Positions 8,079 to 15,732 of a stretch of 34,751 nucleotides of DNA are shown piece by piece. How positions within the stretch are numbered: position 1 is the first letter of the stretch; each line of letters opens with the position of its first letter. The stretch is from NCBI GenBank assembly GCA_012729785.1, contig JAAYCL010000044.1, positions 1 through 34,751 on the forward strand, written 5' to 3'. This DNA is from Chlamydiota bacterium. GTDB taxonomy: Bacteria; Auribacterota; Tritonobacteria; UBA1439. The notes under the pieces were generated by a model, which was given only the letters and a program-made list of their open reading frames with translations, was not told where the DNA came from and searched no databases. The translations under genes and the position numbers were made by a program.

Positions 8079-8107
8079 AAGCGCGGCGCGCCGGGCGGGG
8101 AGGTGAG

Positions 8108-8332
8108 ATGGCGAAGCGCGGCGGATCTTCGTGGGGCAGGACGCTGGCGCGGCTCGCGCTCGTCGCGGCGCTGAGCCTCGTCCTCTGGGCGGGGGCGGCC
8201 GCCGCCCCGTTTGTCCTGGCGCACCTCGTCGTCCTGCGCGGCGCGTCCGCGCGGCTCGCGGCCGCGGCCGCCGTGGCGGCCGCCGGGCTCGGCGTCGTCG
8301 CGTTTCTCTGCTATCTGATGGACCGTGTCTAG
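8108..8332 (+). CDS. Small two-helix membrane protein
   Basis: A 74-residue protein with a basic N-terminus (MAKRGGSSWGRTLAR) and two hydrophobic segments at about residues 15-42 and 48-70, rich in Ala, Leu and Val. I do not recognise a family. A strong ribosome-binding site (GGGGAGGTGAG, 8097-8107) directly precedes the ATG, which supports real translation. It lies 29 bases after the PQQ/TPR gene and 12 bases before uvrB, so it is probably co-transcribed with both. Function unknown. Confidence 0.65.
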   Translation: MAKRGGSSWGRTLARLALVAALSLVLWAGAAAAPFVLAHLVVLRGASARLAAAAAVAAAGLGVVAFLCYLMDRV

Positions 8333-8344
8333 GGACGCATCCCC

Positions 8345-10393
8345 ATGCCCGCCTTCGAACTCGTGACCGACCTCGCCCCGTGCGGGGACCAGCCGGGCGC
8401 CATCGACGCCCTTGTCCGGGGCGTAGAGGAGGGGCGGCGGCGCCAGACGCTCCTCGGGGTGACCGGATCCGGCAAGACGTTCACGATGGCGCAGATCGTC
8501 GCCCGGACCAACCGCCCGACGCTCGTGCTCGCGCCGAACAAGACCCTGGCCGCCCAGCTCTACGCCGAGTTCAAATCGCTTTTCCCCCGCAACGGCGTCG
8601 GCTTCTTCGTGAGCTACTACGACTACTACCAGCCCGAGGCGTACCTGCCGCGGACCGACACCTTCATCGAGAAGGACGCCTCCGTCAACGAGCGGATAGA
8701 CGCCCTGCGGCACGAGGCCACGACGATGCTCTCCGAGCGGCGCGACGTGCTCATCGTGGCGAGCGTGTCGGCGATCTACGGGCTCGGGACCCCCGAGGAC
8801 TACCGCGGGATGCACGTCCGGGCGGAGGAGGGGGCGGCGTTGGATCGCGACCTTTTCCTGCGCCTCCTCGTCAAGATCCAGTACGCGCGCGGGGATTTCG
8901 ACTTCCACCGGGGGACGTTCAGGGTGCGCGGGGACGTCGTCGAGGTGTTCCCGGCGAGCGACGAGGAGCGCGCCGTGCGCGTCCGGTTCGGCGGCGCCGC
9001 GGTCGAGGAGGTCGCGGAGATCGACCCGTTGCGCGGCGCGGTCGTGCGGCGTCTCGGCGCCGTCTCGATCTACCCCGCGAGCCACTACGTCACCCCCGGG
9101 GACCGGATGCGGCGCGCGATCGAGGGGATCAGGGAGGAGCTCGAGCGCCGGCACCGGGAACTGCGCGAGGCGGGAAAGATCGTGGAGGCCCAGCGTGTGC
9201 GGCAGCGGACCGAGTACGACCTCGAGCTGCTGGAGCAGTTCGGCTTCTGCCCGGGGATCGAGAATTTTTCGCGTCACCTCGACGGGCGGATGCCGGGGCA
9301 GCCGCCGGCGACCCTGTTGAGCTACTACCCCGACGACCACCTCCTCTTCATCGACGAGAGCCATGTGACGGTGCCGCAGCTCCGCGGGATGCAGCACGGC
9401 GACCGTTCCCGCAAGGAGACGCTCATCGAGTACGGGTTCAGGCTCCCGTCGGCGATCGACAACCGGCCCCTCTCGTTCGAGGAGTTCGAGGCGGTCTCCG
9501 GACAGACGATCTACGTGTCGGCGACGCCCGGGGAGTTCGAGCGCGCCCGGAGCCAGGGGGCGGTCGTCGAGCAGGTGGTGCGCCCGACCGGGCTGGTGGA
9601 CCCGGAGATCGTCATCCGCGACGCGTCCCTCCAGGTGGATGACCTCCTCTCGGAGATACGCGCGGCGGCGGCACGGGGGGAGCGGACGCTCGTGACCACC
9701 CTCACCAAGCGGAACGCCGAGGACCTCGCCGAGTACCTCGAGGAGCACGGCGTGCGGGTCCGCTACCTCCACTCGGATATCGGCACGCTCGAGCGCACGG
9801 AGATTTTGCGCGACCTCCGCAAAGGCGAATTCGACGCGCTCGTGGGGATCAACCTGCTCCGGGAGGGGCTCGACCTCCCCGAGGTTTCCCTGGTCGCGGT
9901 GCTCGACGCGGACCGGGAGGGGTTCCTCAGGTCGGAGACCGCGCTCATCCAGACGTGCGGACGCGCGGCCCGGAACGTCCACGGGCGCGCCGTTCTCTAC
10001 GCGGGGACGATGACGCGGTCGATCGAGGCGGCGGTGCGGGAGTGCGCGCGGCGCCGGGAGGCGCAGCTGGCCTACAATGCGGCGCACGGCATCACCCCGC
10101 GTTCGGTGCGCAAGGCGGTGCGGGAGCCGATCGGCAGGGTGTGCGAGGCGGACTACGTGACGGTCCCTCTCCGGCGCCCCGACGTTGCGGATCCGAACGA
10201 GGCCGCGAGAACGATCCGGGCGCTGCGGACGCGGATGCGCGAGGCGGCGGCGCGGCTCGATTTCGAAACGGCCGCGGAGCTGCGGGACCGGATCCTCGGG
10301 CTCGAGAGGATCGAGATGGAGCTGCGGGAGCGCCCGTCCGCCCCGTTCCCCGCCGGGCGCCGGCGAACGAAAGGCCGGGGCCGAAAACCGTAA
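8345..10393 (+). CDS. uvrB: Excinuclease ABC subunit B
   Basis: The damage-verifying helicase-like subunit of nucleotide excision repair, which receives DNA from UvrA2 and recruits UvrC. The product is 682 residues, normal length. Visible motifs: Walker A GVTGSGKT (38-45), the beta-hairpin that clamps DNA ([12 protein letters not shown], 91-102), the DESH form of motif II (337-340), helicase motifs V/VI ([27 protein letters not shown]) and the C-terminal UVR domain that contacts UvrC (about residues 617-660). The start ATG matches the family start. uvrC follows after a 92-base spacer filled with degenerate repeats, and no uvrA is in the window. An uvrB-uvrC pair in tandem implies joint expression. 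Confidence 0.97.
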   Translation: MPAFELVTDLAPCGDQPGAIDALVRGVEEGRRRQTLLGVTGSGKTFTMAQIVARTNRPTLVLAPNKTLAAQLYAEFKSLFPRNGVGFFVSYYDYYQPEAYLPRTDTFIEKDASVNERIDALRHEATTMLSERRDVLIVASVSAIYGLGTPEDYRGMHVRAEEGAALDRDLFLRLLVKIQYARGDFDFHRGTFRVRGDVVEVFPASDEERAVRVRFGGAAVEEVAEIDPLRGAVVRRLGAVSIYPASHYVTPGDRMRRAIEGIREELERRHRELREAGKIVEAQRVRQRTEYDLELLEQFGFCPGIENFSRHLDGRMPGQPPATLLSYYPDDHLLFIDESHVTVPQLRGMQHGDRSRKETLIEYGFRLPSAIDNRPLSFEEFEAVSGQTIYVSATPGEFERARSQGAVVEQVVRPTGLVDPEIVIRDASLQVDDLLSEIRAAAARGERTLVTTLTKRNAEDLAEYLEEHGVRVRYLHSDIGTLERTEILRDLRKGEFDALVGINLLREGLDLPEVSLVAVLDADREGFLRSETALIQTCGRAARNVHGRAVLYAGTMTRSIEAAVRECARRREAQLAYNAAHGITPRSVRKAVREPIGRVCEADYVTVPLRRPDVADPNEAARTIRALRTRMREAAARLDFETAAELRDRILGLERIEMELRERPSAPFPAGRRRTKGRGRKP

Positions 10394-10485
10394 TTCGGGA
10401 TCCGAGACCTGGAATTTGAGATTTGAGATCCGATATTTGGAATCTGGGATCTGAGACCCGATCCCCAAAAGCGGAATCTGAAACG
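10392..10485 (+). repeat. Degenerate about 28-bp direct repeats between uvrB and uvrC
   Basis: Copies begin at 10411 (GGAATTTGAGATTTGAGA) and 10439 (GGAATCTGGGATCTGAGA), with a partial copy at 10392-10410 and a shortened one at 10472. The two best copies agree at 20 of 26 positions, and most differences are C/T transitions. The stretch is much less GC-rich than its surroundings. The frame into uvrC is open across it, but the resulting peptide is low-complexity, so I treat it as non-coding spacer. Confidence 0.7.
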
Positions 10486-12336
10486 ATGCGCTCCCCCGAC
10501 AGACTCAAAAAGATCCCCCGGCGCCCCGGCGTCTACCTGATGAAGGGCGCCGACGGCCTCGTGCTCTACGTCGGCAAGGCGGTGGACCTCCGCCGCCGCG
10601 TCGCCTCCTACTTCACGAAGCGCGGCGACGGCCGCCTCGCGATCCCGGCGATGGTGGCGCGGGCCGACGACGTCGACTTCATCGTCACCGGCACCGAGAA
10701 GGAGGCGCTTCTCCTCGAGGAGACGCTCATCAGGGAGCACCGCCCCCCCTACAACCTGGCGCTCAAGGACGCCTCCGCCTGCGCCCACCTGCGCCTCTCA
10801 ACCGACGAGGAGTACCCGCGCCTCGAGGTCGTACGCCGCTTCTGCCGCGACGGGGCGCGCTGGTTCGGGCCGTACTCGTCGGTGGGGGCCGCGCGGCACA
10901 CCGCCCGGTTCCTCCAGCGCGCGTTCCCGCTCAGGGAGTGCGGCGCCGCAACCTTTCAGCGCCGCTCCCGCCCCTGCATCAAGCATCAGATCGGGCGCTG
11001 CGCGGCCCCGTGCTGCGGCCGCGTCTCGAGGCGCGGCTACGCCGCGCTCGTCCGCCGCGTGTCCCTGTTCCTCTCCGGCCGCAGCGGGAGCCTCCTCCGC
11101 GAACTCGAGCGGGAGATGCGCCGCGAGGCCGCGGCGCTCCGTTTCGAGAAGGCGGGCCGGATCCGCGATACGCTCGCGGCGATCCGCACGACGATCGAAC
11201 GGCAGCACTGCGTCGCCCTCGACGGCGCCGACCGCGATGCGGTGGGTGTGGCCCGGGAGGGGGACCGCGCCGAGACGGCTTTGCTCTTCGTGCGCGCCGG
11301 GCGCCTGCTCGGCAGGCGCCTGCTCTCCGTCGACGGGGGGGGCGACGACCCGTCCGTGGTCGCGGAGGCGCTCCGGCGGCACTACCTCGGGGGCGCCTTC
11401 GTGCCCCCGGAGATCCTCGCCCCCTCGACGCCCGCCGGCGCGGCCGGACTTGCCGCGGAGCTTTCCGCCGCCCGCGGCGGGAGCGTCCGGATCGCCGTCC
11501 CGCGCCGCGGCAGGAAGCGGGCACTCATCGACATGGCGGAGGAGAACGCAGCCGCCTCGCTCGCCTCCCGCCTCGAACGCACGCAGGAGGCGTTCGAGGT
11601 GAGCAGGGAGCTGGCGAGGCGGTTCCGCCTCGCCGCCCCGCCGCGCGACATCGAGTGCGTGGACGTGTCGCACCTCGGGGGGGCGTCGCAGACGGGCTCG
11701 ATCGTGGCGTTCCGGGACGGCGCGCCGCGCCCCGAGGGGTATCGCCGGTTCGGGGTGAAGGTCTCGGAGGCCGGGGACGACTGCGGGATGATACACGAGA
11801 TCGTCCGGCGGCGAGCCCGGCGCGCCCGGGACGGGTGGGGGATGCCCGACCTGCTCCTGGTCGACGGGGGGAAGGGGCAGCTCAACGCCGCCCTGCGCGC
11901 GCTCAGGGAGGAGGGCGCGCAAGGTACGGCCGCCATCGCCCTCGCGAAGGAGCGCGGCCTCCCCGGGCGCCGTGCGCCCGAACGGGTATTCCTCCCGGGA
12001 CGGAAAAATCCGATCCCGCTGCGGGCGGGGGACCGGGCCTCCCTCTTCCTCCAGCGCGTCAGGGACGAGGCGCACCGGTTCGCCCTGCGCGGGCATCGCC
12101 GCCTTCGGACACGGCGGCTCCTCGACTCCGCGCTCGACCGGCTGGAGGGGGTGGGGCCGGCGAGGAGGAAAGCGCTCATCCGCGCCTTCGGCGACATCCG
12201 CGGCGTCGCCGCCGCGGACGCCGCCGAGCTCGCGCGGGTGCTCGGGGACGCGGCCCTCGCGGCGCGGGTGCGGGAGCGCCTCTCCGGGGAAAGAGCGGAG
12301 ACCGGCCCCGCCCACGGGACATTCCCCAGTTTGTAG
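10486..12336 (+). CDS. uvrC: Excinuclease ABC subunit C
   Basis: Dual-incision nuclease of nucleotide excision repair. The GIY-YIG domain (GVYLM 15-19, LYVGKA 27-32) makes the 3' cut. Cysteines C152, C164, C172 and C176 show the spacing reported for the UvrC iron-sulfur site. A UVR segment (EMRREAAALRFEKAGRIRDTL) binds UvrB. The RNase H-like domain for the 5' cut has D393 (ECVDVSHLGG) and D460 (LLVDGGKGQL), and the C-terminal tandem helix-hairpin-helix includes LEGVGPARRKALIRAFG. The protein is 616 residues. I chose the ATG at 10486 since upstream frame codes only the repeat; it has no strong ribosome-binding site. The last five codons (TFPSL) come from an inserted element: without it the protein would end TGPAHG, one residue after the shared His. 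Confidence 0.96.
   Translation: MRSPDRLKKIPRRPGVYLMKGADGLVLYVGKAVDLRRRVASYFTKRGDGRLAIPAMVARADDVDFIVTGTEKEALLLEETLIREHRPPYNLALKDASACAHLRLSTDEEYPRLEVVRRFCRDGARWFGPYSSVGAARHTARFLQRAFPLRECGAATFQRRSRPCIKHQIGRCAAPCCGRVSRRGYAALVRRVSLFLSGRSGSLLRELEREMRREAAALRFEKAGRIRDTLAAIRTTIERQHCVALDGADRDAVGVAREGDRAETALLFVRAGRLLGRRLLSVDGGGDDPSVVAEALRRHYLGGAFVPPEILAPSTPAGAAGLAAELSAARGGSVRIAVPRRGRKRALIDMAEENAAASLASRLERTQEAFEVSRELARRFRLAAPPRDIECVDVSHLGGASQTGSIVAFRDGAPRPEGYRRFGVKVSEAGDDCGMIHEIVRRRARRARDGWGMPDLLLVDGGKGQLNAALRALREEGAQGTAAIALAKERGLPGRRAPERVFLPGRKNPIPLRAGDRASLFLQRVRDEAHRFALRGHRRLRTRRLLDSALDRLEGVGPARRKALIRAFGDIRGVAAADAAELARVLGDAALAARVRERLSGERAETGPAHGTFPSL
12304..12317 (+). repeat. Left 14-bp direct repeat of the uvrC-end insertion
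   Basis: GGCCCCGCCCACGG, identical to 12620-12633, lies within the last codons of uvrC (Gly-Pro-Ala-His-Gly). Confidence 0.85.
12322..12336 (+). repeat. Left imperfect terminal inverted repeat
   Basis: TTCCCCAGTTTGTAG pairs with 12599-12613 at 13 of 15 positions; it supplies the present uvrC stop codon (TAG at 12334-12336). Confidence 0.7.
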
Positions 12337-12598
12337 CCGTAGGGAGTCATACCGTGTCGGGTAGATGCTGATTCACAATTTCAAGAAGTGGAATCCGCCA
12401 TTTCTGCATCAAAGCGCGTGCGGTTACACAAGACCGAAACAACGCTGTGTTTCAAGAGTCTTCGAGACGCAGGTTGGGTGGAACGTATCCCATTGTAATG
12501 AGATCGGTTGGAACGTTCATTGCGTGCCAGGCGATTCTCAAGACTGGGGATGGTGTAGCCCCGGTTTCTCAGATCCATGTGCGCGTTTCACCCCGCAT

Positions 12599-12613
12599 CT
12601 ACAAACCAGGGAA
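12599..12613 (-). repeat. Right imperfect terminal inverted repeat
   Basis: CTACAAACCAGGGAA, the inverse partner of 12322-12336, six bases before the right direct repeat. Confidence 0.7.
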
Positions 12614-12619
12614 AGGCCA

Positions 12620-12633
12620 GGCCCCGCCCACGG
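12620..12633 (+). repeat. Right 14-bp direct repeat of the uvrC-end insertion
   Basis: Second copy of GGCCCCGCCCACGG, directly adjoining the -35 box of the next gene; reading on in the ancestral uvrC frame gives a stop at once. Confidence 0.85.
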
Positions 12634-12662
12634 TTGAACCGGAACCGCGGACGGGGTATACT
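12634..12662 (+). promoter_or_regulatory. Strong sigma70-like promoter giving a leaderless mRNA for the HD-GYP regulator
   Basis: TTGAAC (12634-12639), a 17-base spacer and TATACT (12657-12662). The ATG of the regulator is at 12670, only seven bases beyond the -10, which is where transcription would start. There is no ribosome-binding site, so the transcript is probably leaderless. The -35 starts on the base after the right direct repeat, so the insertion left the promoter intact but changed everything upstream. Confidence 0.7.
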
Positions 12663-12669
12663 GCACGAT

Positions 12670-13740
12670 ATGGGGCCGCTTCCCGACAAGGATGACAGGA
12701 CGGTGCTGGTGGTGGACGACGAGCCGAGTGTCCGCGACATCGTCACGCGCGGCCTGGGGCTCCACGGGTACGTCTGCGCCGCCGCGGCGGATTCCCGGGG
12801 GGCGATCGCCCTGATCGAACGCCGTCCGCCAGCGGTGGTCATCAGCGATATCAACATGCCGGACGAGAACGGGTTCTGGCTCCTCTCGAAGATCAAGGAG
12901 CTTTGGCCCGACACCGCCGTCATCATGCTCACCGCCCTCGACGAAACCCAGAGTGCGGTGAACTGTCTGACGCAGGGGGCCGACAACTACATCGTCAAGC
13001 CGATCAACCTGAAGGAGCTCGCCCTCTCGGTCGAGAAGGCGCTCGAGAAGCGCCGGCTGATCATCGAGAACAGGGAGTACCAGCTCAACCTCGAGTCGCT
13101 CGTCGAGGAACGGACGAACGAGCTGAAGAAGACCCTCCAGATGCTGAAGCACTCCTACGACACGACCCTCCAGGCCCTCGTGGCCTCGCTGGACGCACGC
13201 GAGCGGGAGACGGGCAACCATTCCCAGAGGGTGAGCATGTACACCGTCGTCCTCGCCAAGGCGCTGGGGCTGACAAACGCGCGCATCAAGGACCTCTCGA
13301 TTGGGGCGTTGCTGCACGATATCGGCAAGCTCGGGGTCCCCGACAGCGTCCTTCTCAAGCCGGGGAAACTGACGGAGGAGGAGTGGGCGCTGATGAGCCG
13401 CCATCCGGTCATCGGGCAGACCATCCTCAAGGATATCGATTTCCTCGCCCCGGCGCTCGAGATCGTCCACAACCACCACGAGCACTGGGACGGCAGCGGG
13501 TACCCGGCCGGTCTCAAGGGGGAGGCGATACCCGCGGGGGCGAGGATCTTCCTGGTCGTGGACGCCTTCGATACCATCACCACCAATCGGCCGTACCGCG
13601 CCGCGGTCGATTTCGCCACGGCGTTCGAGGAGATCAGGCGCTGCCGAGGCAGCCACTTCGATCCGACGATTGTCGACTGCTTCCTCGACATCCCTCCGAA
13701 GACGTGGCACGAGATACGCCGTTTCACCCTGATCGACTGA
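12670..13740 (+). CDS. Response regulator with C-terminal HD-GYP domain (probable cyclic di-GMP phosphodiesterase)
   Basis: A 356-residue cytoplasmic signalling protein. The receiver domain (about 10-125) has acidic D16 and D17, phospho-acceptor D60 (ISDINMP), T88 and K110. A helical, probably coiled-coil linker (about 130-165) leads into the HD-GYP domain with [12 protein letters not shown], the SRHP His and [14 protein letters not shown], plus [13 protein letters not shown]. The motif set is intact, so activity on cyclic di-GMP is likely by family knowledge. I chose ATG 12670 because the receiver fold starts soon after and a promoter sits immediately upstream; the frame extends further back through the insertion but without protein character. 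No partner kinase is in the window. The DUF6485 gene follows 16 bases later and is likely in the same transcript. Confidence 0.92.
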   Translation: MGPLPDKDDRTVLVVDDEPSVRDIVTRGLGLHGYVCAAAADSRGAIALIERRPPAVVISDINMPDENGFWLLSKIKELWPDTAVIMLTALDETQSAVNCLTQGADNYIVKPINLKELALSVEKALEKRRLIIENREYQLNLESLVEERTNELKKTLQMLKHSYDTTLQALVASLDARERETGNHSQRVSMYTVVLAKALGLTNARIKDLSIGALLHDIGKLGVPDSVLLKPGKLTEEEWALMSRHPVIGQTILKDIDFLAPALEIVHNHHEHWDGSGYPAGLKGEAIPAGARIFLVVDAFDTITTNRPYRAAVDFATAFEEIRRCRGSHFDPTIVDCFLDIPPKTWHEIRRFTLID

Positions 13741-13756
13741 ACAGGGGGTGTTTCCG

Positions 13757-13969
13757 ATGGCCGGGTGCGCGCAGGAACGAAACGCGGCGGGGTGCGGCTG
13801 CTCCTACGAACCGTGCGCGAACAAGGGGCTCTGCTGCGAATGCCTGCGGAGCCACTGGGCCGCCGGTGAGCTGCCCGGATGCCTCTTCCCCCCCGACGTG
13901 GAGAGGACGTACGACCGGAGCGTGGAGCGCTTCGTCAAGACCTTCCGCGAGCGGGGACGGTGGTGGTGA
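13757..13969 (+). CDS. Small Cys-rich DUF6485 family protein
   Basis: A 70-residue protein with seven cysteines in its first 42 residues, including [21 protein letters not shown] followed by [19 protein letters not shown]. This matches the DUF6485 pattern as I know it (CxC, YxxC, KGxCCEC, GELPxCxF, TYDRS). Clustered cysteines suggest metal binding, probably zinc or an iron-sulfur site, but that is inference. ATG 13757 has AGGGGG at about 13743-13748 as ribosome-binding site; an in-frame GTG at 13748 is less likely. It follows the HD-GYP regulator closely. Role unknown. Confidence 0.8.
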   Translation: MAGCAQERNAAGCGCSYEPCANKGLCCECLRSHWAAGELPGCLFPPDVERTYDRSVERFVKTFRERGRWW

Positions 13970-13971
13970 GA

Positions 13972-13990
13972 CTTCCGCGCAAGGCGGAAG
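13972..13990. terminator. Hairpin between convergent genes (possible bidirectional terminator)
   Basis: A perfect 7-bp stem CTTCCGC/GCGGAAG with loop GCAAG lies two bases after the DUF6485 stop and 24 bases before the end of the opposite-strand radical SAM gene. No T-run follows on either strand. Confidence 0.45.
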
Positions 13991-14014
13991 GGGTGAGGTG
14001 GGAAGAGGGGGGCG

Positions 14015-15505
14015 TCAGCGCGGCCTCTTCATGACGCCGAGCTCCCGGAGTTTCCGCAACGCCTTCCGGGGCGACCGGACCGCCGCCGCGGCGTACCGGG
14101 GGGTGAGGTAGCGCCGGAGCGCCCTCCTCCGGGCGCGCCGCGCCGCGTGCGCCTCCCAGGTCTTCGCCGCCGCGTTCCGCTCCTCGAGGATCTCTTCGGG
14201 GCCGAGGCTCTCTGTCCTCACCACCGCGTGGAAGAAGCCGTCGTACTCCTCCCAGTTCCTGCTGGTGATCTGTTTCCGCGACTCGAGCTCCGCGTAGAAG
14301 CGGCTCCCGGGGAACGGCGTGCTCACGGAGAACTGGACGGTGTCGGGGTCCATCCGCAGGCACCAGTCCACGCTCCTCCTGATCGTTTCCCTCGTCTCTC
14401 CGGGGAGGCCGAAGGTGAAGGTCAGGTGGTACAGGATCCCGAGCCTCCGCGTCTTCCGGATCATCGCCTCGGTCTTTTTCAAGTCCATCTGTTTGCCGCA
14501 GCGGTCGAGGATGCCCTGGTCGATCGACTCGACGCCGTATTTGACGGCGCGGAGCCCCGCTTCCTTGAGCGCGCGGAGCATCTCGCGGTCCATCAGGTCG
14601 GCCCGCGCCATCGCCGCCCACGGGATATCGAGGCGCCGCCTCCGGATCTCGCTGCAGATCGCGAGGATCCGCTCCTTCCCGATATTGAACGTGTCGTCGT
14701 CGAAGTAGACCGATCTGAACCCCTCCTCCCTGACGAGGTGCTCCATCTCGTCGACGACCTTGATCGGGTCGCGCGGGCGGTAGAGGCGGTTCCCGTAGAC
14801 GATCTGCGGCCAGGCGCAGAAGCTGCACCGGAACGGGCAGCCGCGGCTCGCCCACATCTGCACGCTCGGCTCGGGTATCCCCCCGGGCGTGTCGTGGTAG
14901 GCATCCATCGGGAGGAGGTGCCGCGCCGGCCAGGGGAGGGTATCCAGCTCCCGACAGAGGGGGCGCCGCGGGGCGGCCCGCGGGTCCCCTTCCGCGTCGC
15001 GATAGACGAGGCCGGCGATGCCGTCCGCGGAAGTCCCGGAGGCGAGGCGTCGCGCGAGCTCGAGGGCGGTCTGCTCGTATTCCCCTATGAACGAGAAGTC
15101 GACGGCGGGGTTCAGGCGGAGGAATTCCGGCTCGAAGGCGAGGACGTGGAGGCCGCAGACCGCGATCCGCGGCCGGTTCCCGACGCGCCGCCGCACGGCG
15201 TCGACGATGCGGAGGTCCTGCGAGAGCGAGATCGTGGAGATCTCGTGGATCAGGAGGTCGGGGTCGAAGGCGGCGAGCCGGTCGAGATACGCCTCGTCGG
15301 AGATCCGCTCGGCGCAGCCGTCGACCATGCGCACCTCGAAGCCGTCGCGTTCCAGCACCGCCGCCGCGTAGGCGAGGTGGAACGGAAACGGCATGTAGCG
15401 GCTGCTCTGGTGCTCGAAATGGGGCCAGCGGGACCCGGCGCGCACGCCGTAGTAGCCCGGCTTGCGCCACGGGGGGTTGCCGAGGAGCACCTTCATGGCC
15501 GACAT
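14015..15505 (-). CDS. B12-binding-domain radical SAM enzyme
   Basis: A 496-residue protein. Residues about 1-165 form a cobalamin-binding-like domain (KVLLGNPPW, YMPFPFHLAYAAAVLERDGFEV, ISTISLSQD, CGLHVLAFEPEFL, FIGEYEQT). The radical SAM core carries C223, C227 and C230 in RGCPFRCSFC for the [4Fe-4S] cluster. DDDTFNIG, KYGVESIDQ and FTFGLPGET follow, typical of this large class. The C-terminal 110 residues are basic and variable. Members methylate or rearrange unactivated carbons in lipids, antibiotics or cell-surface molecules; the substrate here cannot be told. It lies beside the glycan locus but points away, with no partner in its own direction. ATG 15505 has GATGAGG just upstream; ATG 15496 is an alternative. 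Confidence 0.88.
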   Translation of the reverse strand: MSAMKVLLGNPPWRKPGYYGVRAGSRWPHFEHQSSRYMPFPFHLAYAAAVLERDGFEVRMVDGCAERISDEAYLDRLAAFDPDLLIHEISTISLSQDLRIVDAVRRRVGNRPRIAVCGLHVLAFEPEFLRLNPAVDFSFIGEYEQTALELARRLASGTSADGIAGLVYRDAEGDPRAAPRRPLCRELDTLPWPARHLLPMDAYHDTPGGIPEPSVQMWASRGCPFRCSFCAWPQIVYGNRLYRPRDPIKVVDEMEHLVREEGFRSVYFDDDTFNIGKERILAICSEIRRRRLDIPWAAMARADLMDREMLRALKEAGLRAVKYGVESIDQGILDRCGKQMDLKKTEAMIRKTRRLGILYHLTFTFGLPGETRETIRRSVDWCLRMDPDTVQFSVSTPFPGSRFYAELESRKQITSRNWEEYDGFFHAVVRTESLGPEEILEERNAAAKTWEAHAARRARRRALRRYLTPRYAAAAVRSPRKALRKLRELGVMKRPR

Positions 15506-15627
15506 TCTGCCTCATCCCCGCCCTGTTGTCGAGTGCGACGGCGGAGGGGGCGGGTCGCGGATCCCCGGCGCGACCGCCGCGCGAGGGCCCCCGGCAGGCG
15601 GGGGGGAGGCGGGGCTCCGCGGCGGGC

Positions 15628-15656
15628 TTGACCCGGAGGGGGTTTTCGGACAGAAT
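15628..15656 (+). promoter_or_regulatory. Probable sigma70-like promoter of the YYY operon
   Basis: TTGACC (15628-15633), a 17-base spacer and CAGAAT (15651-15656): 5 of 6 and 4 of 6 to consensus. It is within the 227-base gap between the divergent radical SAM gene and the YYY gene, predicting a leader of about 70 bases that includes the GGAGG ribosome-binding site (15723-15727). I saw no clear promoter for the opposite strand. Confidence 0.45.
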
Positions 15657-15732
15657 AGCGCCTCGCGACGGCATCGAAACGGACGCGCGCCGCGAAGCGG
15701 GGAAACGGAAGCCGGTTCACCCGGAGGCGTCA

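Larger units (their letters stand above)
12304..12633. mobile_element. Non-autonomous MITE-like insertion with 14-bp direct repeats at the 3' end of uvrC
   Basis: An exact 14-base direct repeat (GGCCCCGCCCACGG) occurs at 12304-12317 and 12620-12633. The 302 bases between contain 156 G+C by hand count (52%), far below the neighbouring genes. Just inside the direct repeats lie imperfect inverted repeats: TTCCCCAGTTTGTAG at 12322-12336 and CTACAAACCAGGGAA at 12599-12613 (13 of 15 paired). Collapsing the element and one repeat copy gives uvrC an in-frame TGA (now at 12635-12637), as expected for an insertion. No transposase is encoded: open frames of 65-90 codons (12365-12637 +, 12447-12695 +, 12381-12578 -) show no domain I recognise. 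This explains the gene-free stretch 12337-12669. A 14-bp target duplication is long, so a recombination or att-type origin is an alternative. Confidence 0.75.

Noticed and set aside
10423-10485. Upstream extension of uvrC by 21 codons
   Set aside because: The extension encodes only the degenerate repeat, and family alignment from memory starts near MRSPDRLKKIPRRPGVYLM at 10486.
12365-12637. 90-codon frame inside the uvrC-end element
   Set aside because: No ribosome-binding site, no recognised domain, and two other frames of similar size overlap it; probably non-coding element sequence.
12337-12669. Riboswitch or structured RNA leader of the HD-GYP gene
   Set aside because: The promoter lies downstream of this region, so it would not be in the transcript; the direct and inverted repeats fit an insertion better.
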